Origin: Anaerolineales bacterium
GTDB lineage: Bacteria; Chloroflexota; Anaerolineae; Anaerolineales; UBA11579
Length of the DNA: 64,000 nt
Assembly: GCA_025808555.1 (NCBI GenBank)
Contig: CP075526.1
Coordinates: 2,160,712 to 2,224,711 of the forward strand
Direction: 5' to 3'
Shown: positions 51,519 to 58,288 of the stretch, one piece after another
Layout: each line of letters opens with the position of its first letter
How positions within the stretch are numbered: position 1 is the first letter of the stretch
Program-made: the position numbers and the translations under genes
The notes under the pieces: generated by a model
The model's input: the letters and a program-made list of their open reading frames with translations, nothing else
The model's database searches: none
What the model was told of the DNA's origin: nothing

Positions 51519-52971
51519 TAAAGTCCACCAAATGCTTGTGCTGCGCTTTGAGCGAAGCCTCATGGATGTACATCATGTGGCCTGCTTCGTAGTATTCCAT
51601 TGAGATATTGCCGCGCAGCTCCGGCGCGAGCTGCAGATGGTTGAAGGTGTACTCGGTGGCGTAGAACGGCGTAGCCAGATCATAGTAGCCGTTGGCTACG
51701 AACACTTTCAGGGCCGGGTTGATGACCATGGCCTGGCGCAGCGTTTCGGCCACGTTGAGGTACTGGTTCTCGTTCTCTTTGTAGCTCCAGGGGTGAACGC
51801 GGCCGGTCAGGATCTCATACGGCAGGTCACTCTCGAACTCCAGCTCGGCGCGCACATACTGGTTCAATGCGGCTGTGAAGGCGGCCTGGATGGCTGCATA
51901 GCTCGGGTCAAACTCGTAGTTCTCGCCGGCCGAGTCGCGATCGGATGCGATGTAGCGAGAGTCCAGCCGCCCCACGGTCTTGCGTTCGTTACGCAGCAGC
52001 TCTTTCGTGAAGCGATGAATTTCGATGCGCAGATTGGTACGCTCCACATAGTCAGCCGAGAGGCCAGTATAGGCGGCCAACCTGGCGGCGATCTGCTGGC
52101 GCTGCTCAGCGGGCAAGCTGTCGCCCTGGAACAGGGCGGCAGCGTACTCGCCGGAGGCGAAGCTGCGCACCTCGGCCAGCGTTCTGGTCAGATCCTTTTG
52201 CAGATCAGCGCTGAGCTGCTTGTGATACCAGGCGGTTGCCGTATAGGTGGGCAGGAACAGGATGTACGGCAGGTCATTGCCGGCATTGAACAGCAGGGTC
52301 GAGAACTCCAGCACGGATGAGATAAGCATGATGCCGTTGAGCGCCATGCCATGCCGGTCTTGCAAACGGCCGGAGAGGGCAGCGGCGCGGGTGGTGCCGT
52401 AGCTCTCGCCGATCAGAAACTTGGGCGAGCTCCAGCGCTGGTGGCGGGTGGTAAATAAGCGAATGAACTCGCCCACCGTCTCGAGATCTTTTTGGAAGCC
52501 GTGGAACTGCTTGGCGGCTTCGCCGGGCACGGGACGGCTGTAGCCGGTGGTTACCGGGTCAATGAACACTAGATCGGTCTCAGCCAGGATGCTGTACTCG
52601 TTGTCCACAAGGCCAAAGGGTGGGCGCGGCATCGAATCATCCAACGGCATGTCCACACGGCGCGGGCCTAACACGCCGAGGTGCAGCCACACGGAGGATG
52701 AACCCGGCCCGCCGTTGAACGAGAAGGTCAGCGGCCGTGGCTTGGCGCTCTTGGGCTGTTCCGCTATATAGGCAGTGTAGTAGACCGAGGCCTTGGGCTT
52801 GTGCTCGCCCTTCTCGTCATCCTCTTCTTTGAGCACCAGCGTGCCCGCAATGGCGGTGTATTTGATACTCTTGCCACCGATCGTGACGCTGTGCTGGGTC
52901 TCTACGCGCTGCTCCTCGGCTGGCTTCTGCTCGGCCTTGGCCTCAGCCTTGGTGTCTTTCTCTTCGCTCAT
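51502..52971 (-). CDS. Peptidase S10 (serine carboxypeptidase-like)
   Basis: 489 residues. Oxyanion region FNGGPGSSSVWLHLG, nucleophile Ser in LIGESYGTTRA, Asp in NGYYDLATPF and His in EAGHMMYIHE give the full triad of the S10 family. The first 25 residues are Lys/Glu/Ala rich without a signal peptide, so it is probably cytoplasmic, unlike secreted yeast-type enzymes. GAGGTG 7 nt before the ATG supports the start. Confidence 0.9.
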   Translation of the reverse strand: MSEEKDTKAEAKAEQKPAEEQRVETQHSVTIGGKSIKYTAIAGTLVLKEEDDEKGEHKPKASVYYTAYIAEQPKSAKPRPLTFSFNGGPGSSSVWLHLGVLGPRRVDMPLDDSMPRPPFGLVDNEYSILAETDLVFIDPVTTGYSRPVPGEAAKQFHGFQKDLETVGEFIRLFTTRHQRWSSPKFLIGESYGTTRAAALSGRLQDRHGMALNGIMLISSVLEFSTLLFNAGNDLPYILFLPTYTATAWYHKQLSADLQKDLTRTLAEVRSFASGEYAAALFQGDSLPAEQRQQIAARLAAYTGLSADYVERTNLRIEIHRFTKELLRNERKTVGRLDSRYIASDRDSAGENYEFDPSYAAIQAAFTAALNQYVRAELEFESDLPYEILTGRVHPWSYKENENQYLNVAETLRQAMVINPALKVFVANGYYDLATPFYATEYTFNHLQLAPELRGNISMEYYEAGHMMYIHEASLKAQHKHLVDFIKKSL

Positions 52972-52983
52972 CTTTCACCTCGA

Positions 52984-53700
52984 TCACAAAGCTACGTTAT
53001 ATACACCCAACAGCACAACCAGCACCGCTCCTGCACACAAGAACGGTGCATACGGGATGGATGCAAACATGGAATAGCGCCCGCGCAGCAGACTGATGAA
53101 TACAAACGCCAAGCTGTACATGCCTGCCAGCAGCACGCCGGCGAACAGGGCCGGCATCACCGCCGGCCAGCCCATCAGCAGGCCGATCACACCCGCCAGA
53201 TTGACATCGCCAAAACCCAGAGCAGTCTCCTGCCAGCTTTGCTTACGAAGGCGGGCCAGCAGGCGGCCGATCAGCTCACCGGAAAAATACAGGCCCAGCA
53301 TCAGCAGGAAGCCAGCCGCCCCACCCGCCAGCGTAGGCAGCAGCTCGTGGCGCATCACGCCAATCGCTCCCAATGCCAGCGCGCCGAAGATGCTCACTGG
53401 GTGGAGCACCAGGCGATGTTCAATATCAATGACGGCGACCAGTGTGAAGTAGCTGAGTACAAGTGACAGCAGGTATGGAGAAAAATCCGCCGGCGGGTTT
53501 TGGAACACGTACACGCAGGCCAGCAGCAGCACAATGTGGACGACAAACTTGCGCGCCGAATGAATGTACTCCCCAAGCGACTGTGCGGTCAGCGGCCACC
53601 AGGCCGGCCGCGCCAGCCGACGCTCGGCAGGCAGCACATCGGCCAGGTAATTGACGACCAGGCCGGACAGCAGGCCGAGAAGGATGCCAATAAAAAGCAT
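52984..53700 (-). CDS. Type IV prepilin peptidase-like protein (A24 family)
   Basis: 238 residues, about seven helices. The two catalytic aspartates of TFPP proteases are visible: AVIDIEHRLVLHP (about residue 93) and LGFGDVNLAGVIGLLMG (about 165). The N-terminal Cys-rich cytoplasmic and methylase domain of PilD is absent, but the N-terminal helix GILLGLLSGLVVNYLADVLP resembles that of PilD. TACAAT 6 nt before ATG 53700 sets the start; the frame is open 41 codons further upstream. Substrate pilins are not in the window. Confidence 0.85.
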   Translation of the reverse strand: MLFIGILLGLLSGLVVNYLADVLPAERRLARPAWWPLTAQSLGEYIHSARKFVVHIVLLLACVYVFQNPPADFSPYLLSLVLSYFTLVAVIDIEHRLVLHPVSIFGALALGAIGVMRHELLPTLAGGAAGFLLMLGLYFSGELIGRLLARLRKQSWQETALGFGDVNLAGVIGLLMGWPAVMPALFAGVLLAGMYSLAFVFISLLRGRYSMFASIPYAPFLCAGAVLVVLLGVYNVAL

Positions 53701-53906
53701 GCCGAGATTGTAAAGGCAACGGGAGGCAGAACGCCAGATGAAGCCGGCGCTGCCGTCAAAGTTATTGTTGCTAGAATATGGGTGGGGGTCAAAAGATATT
53801 ACTACCAACTTTGCGCTCCCCACCCTGTTTCAGTCATAGCGGGCTTATAGCACAAGATACTGGCAGGCTGACGGATCAGGGCCGGCTGTCAAGGAAGCTG
53901 GCAAAC

Positions 53907-53939
53907 AAAAAAAGACCGAGCTTGCGCTCGGTCTTTTTT
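53907..53939. terminator. Terminator downstream of trxA
   Basis: Stem GACCGAGC / GCTCGGTC with TTGC loop, flanked by A7 and T6, so it functions on both strands; it ends the minus-strand trxA transcript. Between it and the prepilin peptidase (53701-53906) I see only that gene's TACAAT promoter box. Confidence 0.92.
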
Positions 53940-53953
53940 AGTGGAAATAGTGC

Positions 53954-54313
53954 TTAGTTGGCTTCGGCAGCCGGGCGAGAGGCCACGTCTACGAACTGGT
54001 CGAAGAGTTCGCGCAGCATAGGCTCGGGCAGCGCGCCCACCTGGCGGTGGACCAGCTTGCCGTTGGCGACGAACAACATGGTGGGGATGCCGCGCACATC
54101 AAACTGGCCAGCCCACTGAGGGTTCTCGTCGGTGTTGACCTTGGCGATCACCACTTTGCCAGCGTACTCACCGGCAAATTTATCCAGGATAGGGGCTACG
54201 GCACGGCAGGGGCCACACCAGGGCGCCCAAAAATCCACCACTACCGGGGTATCGGACTGCAAAACGGCCTTCTCGAAGGCTTCGTCAGTTACATGAATAG
54301 GTTCGTTGATCAT
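53954..54313 (-). CDS. trxA: Thioredoxin
   Basis: Disulfide reductase of the cytoplasm, and a candidate electron donor for the three-cysteine ArsC. 119 residues from ATG 54313, with GGAG 7 nt upstream (the ATG at 54325 overlaps that site). Active site WAPWCGPCRAVAPIL, the cis-Pro loop VRGIPTMLFV and a tail of about 12 residues beyond the usual fold. Confidence 0.95.
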   Translation of the reverse strand: MINEPIHVTDEAFEKAVLQSDTPVVVDFWAPWCGPCRAVAPILDKFAGEYAGKVVIAKVNTDENPQWAGQFDVRGIPTMLFVANGKLVHRQVGALPEPMLRELFDQFVDVASRPAAEAN

Positions 54314-54380
54314 TTTATGCTCCATTATCGAGTTCTATACTGTTTGATGGCCTGTTGCAAGCCAATCTTACCCTCGGGAG

Positions 54381-54395
54381 TATAATGCCCGCGTG
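54381..54395 (+). promoter_or_regulatory. Leaderless promoter of scpA
   Basis: Perfect TATAAT at 54381-54386, then 6 nt, then the GTG start at 54393. Transcription would begin at or within a base or two of the start codon. Confidence 0.6.
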
Positions 54396-55172
54396 GTTTC
54401 CCTTCTGCATCGAGACGCCCCCCAACCCTACACTGTAGACACGCCGGTATACCAAGGTCCGCTGGATCTGCTGCTGCAACTGATCGAACGCGCTGAGCTG
54501 GATATTACCAAACTGGCGTTGGCGCAGGTGACAGACCAGTTCCTGGGCTACATGCGCACCCTGCAGGAACTCAAAGCCGAGCGCGTGTCCGAGTTCCTGG
54601 TGGTGGCCGCGCGCCTGATGCAGATCAAGTCAGAGGCGCTGCTGCCGCGCCCGGTTGTGCGCCAACCAGACGAAGAAGACCCCGGCGAAGCGCTGGTGCA
54701 GCAGCTATTGCTGTACAAGCGCTTCAAAGAGCTGGCCAGTTTGCTAACCCTGCGCCAGGATGATGCCATGCGCAGCTACCTGCGCATGGCATCGCCGCCC
54801 AAGGTGGAAGGCCGCCTGGACCTGAGTGGCATGACCGCCGAGGACGTGTACCGCGCGGCGATGAAGGTGTATGCCAAGGCCGACGCGCGTGCGCCGCTGC
54901 GCACGGTGGTGGCCGCGCCGCGGGTGACGATTCGCGAGAAGATCAAGGCCATCGCCGAGGCAATGCGCCACAAGACTGTGACGACGTTCCGCGAGCTGGT
55001 GGCAAAAACGCCCGACCGTTTGCATGTGGTGGTTACTTTTCTGGCGATGCTGGAGCTGGTGCGCCGCTACCGCATTGCGGCCAAGCAGGATGAGCTCTTT
55101 CAGGAGATCGAGCTGCGCCGCGATGACAATTGGAACGAGACGCTGGACTTTGAGTTGGAGTTCACCGAGTAA
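54393..55172 (+). CDS. scpA: Segregation and condensation protein A
   Basis: Kleisin that bridges the SMC heads. 259 residues, GTG start. N-terminal SMC-neck binding part VYQGPLDLLLQLIERAELD (about residues 18-36), FLVVAARLMQIKSEALLPRP, and a C-terminal winged helix TFLAMLELVRRYRIAAKQDELFQEI. No scpB follows; instead repeat elements and a GIY-YIG gene lie downstream. The smc gene is at the end of the window. Confidence 0.93.
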   Translation: MVSLLHRDAPQPYTVDTPVYQGPLDLLLQLIERAELDITKLALAQVTDQFLGYMRTLQELKAERVSEFLVVAARLMQIKSEALLPRPVVRQPDEEDPGEALVQQLLLYKRFKELASLLTLRQDDAMRSYLRMASPPKVEGRLDLSGMTAEDVYRAAMKVYAKADARAPLRTVVAAPRVTIREKIKAIAEAMRHKTVTTFRELVAKTPDRLHVVVTFLAMLELVRRYRIAAKQDELFQEIELRRDDNWNETLDFELEFTE

Positions 55173-55177
55173 GGCCC

Positions 55178-55317
55178 CAGTCATTCCGACGAGGGGCGTA
55201 GCCCGAGGAGGAATCCTTTAGGGCACTGCAAAAGCAAGCAGGTCCTTCTTGGTCTAAGGGTTCCCCGGCTTTGATGGCTTGCGGACTAAGGAGCATCAAT
55301 ATGCCGCCTCGGAATAA
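55178..55317. repeat. Cloverleaf-like palindromic repeat, copy A
   Basis: Starts CAGTCATTCCGACGAGGGG and ends CCTCGGAATAAC, a slightly decayed inverted end. Inside: a mini-hairpin GGGC-GTA-GCCC, an arm GGAATCCTTTAGG against TCTAAGGGTTCC, and an arm TTGATG against CATCAA. The first about 53 nt are nearly identical to copy B. Confidence 0.85.
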
Positions 55318-55326
55318 CAAAATGCC

Positions 55327-55468
55327 CAGTCATTCCGACGAGGGCGTAGCCCGAGGAGGAATCCTTTAGGGCACTGCAAACCAAGTAGGTTTTTCTTGGC
55401 CTAAAGGATTCCTCGGCTTTCTACACTAAAGTCAAGGTGGATTTGTACAGACCGCCTCGGAATGACTG
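55327..55468. repeat. Cloverleaf-like palindromic repeat, copy B, abutting the GIY-YIG gene
   Basis: Left end CAGTCATTCCGACGAGG (55327-55343), right end CCTCGGAATGACTG (55455-55468), complementary except for a 3-nt bulge. Inside: GGGC-GTA-GCCC (55342-55352), CCGAGG..AATCCTTTAGG (55351-55370) against CCTAAAGGATTCCTCGG (55400-55416), and a hairpin CCAAG/CTTGG in its loop. The right end stops 3 nt before the GIY-YIG start codon. Confidence 0.88.
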
Positions 55469-55471
55469 CTT

Positions 55472-55750
55472 ATGCCCTACTATGTCTACATCATGGCCAA
55501 CCGGACGCGTACAATTTACACGGGCATCACAAGCAACCTGGAAGGCCGAGTTAACCAGCACAAAAACAAGCTCATTGAAGGATTTACCAAGAAATACGAG
55601 ATTACTAAACTGGTTTATTATGAGGAGCATCCCACTGCGTTTGATGCAATTGCGCGTGAGAAGCAAATCAAAGCGTACCGTCGAGAAAAGAAGACTGCGC
55701 TCATTAACACCACCAATCCGCAATGGAATGACCTGGCTGAGGACTGGTAA
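55472..55750 (+). CDS. Small GIY-YIG nuclease family protein
   Basis: 92 residues, a complete single-domain GIY-YIG protein. YYVYIMANRTRTIYTGIT holds the two signature strands (VYI and YTG), followed by Arg in NLEGRVNQHK, TKKYEITKLVYYEE with the Glu strand region, and REKQIKAYRREKKTALI, the usual C-terminal block, ending NPQWNDL. Members cut DNA as single-strand or structure-specific nucleases. It directly follows repeat copy B and is followed 5 nt later by the E1 gene, so unit and repeats look inserted together between scpA and the E1 gene. Confidence 0.9.
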   Translation: MPYYVYIMANRTRTIYTGITSNLEGRVNQHKNKLIEGFTKKYEITKLVYYEEHPTAFDAIAREKQIKAYRREKKTALINTTNPQWNDLAEDW

Positions 55751-55755
55751 CTGGA

Positions 55756-57861
55756 ATGCCCCCGAAGAAAAAAACTCAAAGCGTAAAGCCCAAAACTGCT
55801 GCACCCAAAGCCGCGAAAAAAGCCACTGCGCCTCAAGTGGACTGGGCGCACGTTGCCCGCCTGTTGCTGACCTCGCGCACGATTGACGAGATCGAGGAGC
55901 AGGAACTGGCCCCGGCTGGCAAAGTAACCTACCAGTTCTCCTCCAAAGGGCACGAGCTCTCACAGATCCTGCTTGGCTTGCAACTGACGCAAGGAAACGA
56001 CGCGGCCACGGTGTATTACCGCAGCCGCCCATTCATGCTGGCCGCCGGCCTGACCCCACAGGAAGCCTTTGCCGCCGACATGGCCCGCACCGGCTCGCCC
56101 TCCGAAGGGCGCGATGTGGGCGTGGTGTACAGCCTGCCGCCGCGCCGCGGTGTCACCGTACTGCCATCTTCCGGCGATGTGGGCGCCCAATACACGCCCG
56201 CCGCCGGCTGGGCCCAGGCCGTCACCTATTACCAGAGCGAACTCAAGGACAAGGACTGGAAGAACGCCATCGCCGTGGCGCTGGGCGGAGACGGCTCTGT
56301 GGCCACCAATGGCTTCTGGGCTGCGCTCACGATCGCCACCACGCTTGAGTTGCCCATGCTGTTCTTTATCGAGGACAACGGCTACGGCATCTCGGTTCCG
56401 CGCCACTTCCAGACCCCGGGCGGCGACATCAGCGCCAACCTGGCATCCTTCAAAAATCTAAAACTGACCACCGGCTCCGGCACCGCGCCGGACGAAGCGG
56501 CTGGCCTGATCACCGAGGCAGTCAGCTACGTGCGCTCCGGCGCCGGCACAGCCCTGCTCAAGCTCAATGTGCCGCGCCTGACCGGCCACACGTTTGGCGA
56601 AGACCAAACTGCTTACAAGAGCGACAAGCAGCTCAAAGAAGAACGCAGCCGCGACCCCATCGAGACCCTGCGCAAGCACCTAGGTGCCAAGTTTGATTGG
56701 GATGGGTTGAAAACTGAAGTGGAGCAAGATGTACGCAAGCAGCTGGCGGCCGCCGAGCAGAACCCGGAGCCGGCCAGCCTGACCGGCACGCTACACCTCT
56801 TCGCCAGCGGCGAGCACCGAGCACAGGTGCCGCCTGCGCTCAACAAGCCCGCGCCCATCTTTGGCAGCGTAGCTGCCGAAGACGGCGCACGCATCAACAT
56901 GTCCGAGGCCATCCGCCGCACGATGGAGGTGGAGCTGGAGCAAAATCCGCGCCTGCTCATCTTCGGCGAGGATGTTGGCCCGCGCGGCGGTGTGCACCGC
57001 GTCACGCTCGATCTGCAAATGAAGCATGGCGTGGCTCGCGTCTTTGATACTTCGCTATCCGAAGAGGGCATCATTGGCCGCGCTGCGGGCATGGCTTTCG
57101 CCGGGCTCACGCCGCTGCCTGAGATCCAGTTCCGCAAATATGCAGACCCGGCCACCGAGCAGATCAACGACACCGGCTGGGTGCGCTGGCGGACCCATGG
57201 CAAGTTCGCTGCGCCGGTGGTCATCCGTATCCCGGTCGGCTACAGCAAGAAGACCGGCGACCCGTGGCACTCCGTCTCCGGCGAGGCCATCTACGCCCAC
57301 AGCCTGGGCTGGCGTGTGGCGATGCCCTCCAACGCCGCCGATGCTGTCGGCTTGCTGCGGGCAGCTCTGCGCGGGCAGGACCCTACAATTTTCCTCGAAC
57401 ACCGCGCCCTGTACGACACGCCGCCCTCGCGCCGCCCCTACCCGGGCGACGAGTACGCCCTGCCCTTCGGCCAAGCCGCGATTGTGCAGCCCGGCGACCA
57501 GCTCACCGTGGTGAGCTGGGGCGAGATGCTGCACCGTTGCCTCGAGGCCGCCGAGCCTTTCGCCAGCCGGGTCGAGATCATTGACCTGCGCACCATCTCG
57601 CCGTGGGACCGCGAAACCGTGTTGGCCTCGGTGCGCAAGACCGGGCGCTGCCTGGTGGCGCACGAGGATACGCACACCGGCGGCTTCGGCGGCGAGATTG
57701 CTGCCACCGTAGCGCAAGACGCCTTTGCTTATCTCGACGCGCCGGTTTCACGCATCACCACGCCGGACGCTCTCATTCCTTACAACATCGCTTTGATGAA
57801 CACCATCATCCCCAGTGTGGAGGCATTACGAACACGCATAGACGAATTGCTCAAGTGGTAG
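55756..57861 (+). CDS. Fused E1 alpha-beta subunit of a 2-oxoacid dehydrogenase (TPP-dependent)
   Basis: Decarboxylates a branched 2-oxo acid or pyruvate with thiamine diphosphate. 701 residues: a Lys-rich tail of about 25 residues, the alpha part (about 30-350) with the TPP motif GGDGSVATNGFWAA ending IEDNGYGISVP, then the beta part (about 375-701) with INMSEAIRRTMEVELEQNP, FGEDVGPRGGVHRVT, DTSLSEEGIIGRAAGMA, QFRKYADPATEQI and HTGGFGGEIAATV. Alpha and beta are usually separate genes. E2 and E3 genes are not nearby, and the next gene is a cytochrome. Confidence 0.93.
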   Translation: MPPKKKTQSVKPKTAAPKAAKKATAPQVDWAHVARLLLTSRTIDEIEEQELAPAGKVTYQFSSKGHELSQILLGLQLTQGNDAATVYYRSRPFMLAAGLTPQEAFAADMARTGSPSEGRDVGVVYSLPPRRGVTVLPSSGDVGAQYTPAAGWAQAVTYYQSELKDKDWKNAIAVALGGDGSVATNGFWAALTIATTLELPMLFFIEDNGYGISVPRHFQTPGGDISANLASFKNLKLTTGSGTAPDEAAGLITEAVSYVRSGAGTALLKLNVPRLTGHTFGEDQTAYKSDKQLKEERSRDPIETLRKHLGAKFDWDGLKTEVEQDVRKQLAAAEQNPEPASLTGTLHLFASGEHRAQVPPALNKPAPIFGSVAAEDGARINMSEAIRRTMEVELEQNPRLLIFGEDVGPRGGVHRVTLDLQMKHGVARVFDTSLSEEGIIGRAAGMAFAGLTPLPEIQFRKYADPATEQINDTGWVRWRTHGKFAAPVVIRIPVGYSKKTGDPWHSVSGEAIYAHSLGWRVAMPSNAADAVGLLRAALRGQDPTIFLEHRALYDTPPSRRPYPGDEYALPFGQAAIVQPGDQLTVVSWGEMLHRCLEAAEPFASRVEIIDLRTISPWDRETVLASVRKTGRCLVAHEDTHTGGFGGEIAATVAQDAFAYLDAPVSRITTPDALIPYNIALMNTIIPSVEALRTRIDELLKW

Positions 57862-58235
57862 CTCTCGGTTTTCTGGCACCCGGCCTGCTGGCCGCCTGCG
57901 GGGGGCCGCCGGATACTTCGCTGCCCACTGAGCCGGTTGTACAACTCAGCCCGCAGGAAGAAGCTGGTAAGCGTCTGTTCAGCCAGTACTGCGGCGCGTG
58001 CCACAGCATCGTGGGCCAGGCCAACATCGTTGGCCCGGCCATGACGGGTATTGCCACCCGCGCCGAGACGCGCATTGAGGGCATGAGTGCGCACGATTAT
58101 CTGATCGAATCCATCCTTGACCCTGGCGCTTATCTCGTGCCCGGCTTCGATAATCTGATGCCCAGCACCTGGGGCACCACCCTGACCGGCGAAGAGATGG
58201 ACGCCATCATCGCCTTTATGCTCACGCTCAAATAG
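57855..58235 (+). CDS. c-type cytochrome lipoprotein
   Basis: 126 residues, GTG start at 57855 overlapping the E1 stop by 7 nt; a downstream alternative start is not evident. Short hydrophobic leader with lipobox LLAACGG, then a class I cytochrome c: haem motif CGACH in LFSQYCGACHS, helix, and the distal Met in DNLMPSTWG with a C-terminal helix LTGEEMDAIIAFML. Probably membrane-tethered electron carrier, and a natural partner for the di-haem peroxidase encoded 53 nt downstream. Confidence 0.85.
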   Translation: MVALGFLAPGLLAACGGPPDTSLPTEPVVQLSPQEEAGKRLFSQYCGACHSIVGQANIVGPAMTGIATRAETRIEGMSAHDYLIESILDPGAYLVPGFDNLMPSTWGTTLTGEEMDAIIAFMLTLK

Positions 58236-58288
58236 CCCGTCAGGGTTATGATGCGGGTTGGATTCTTACAGAGGAGACATTTTCGCCA

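Noticed and set aside
55173-55471. CRISPR array, because of repeated segments
   Set aside because: Only two long imperfect palindromic copies of about 140 bp, no short regular repeats with spacers and no cas genes.
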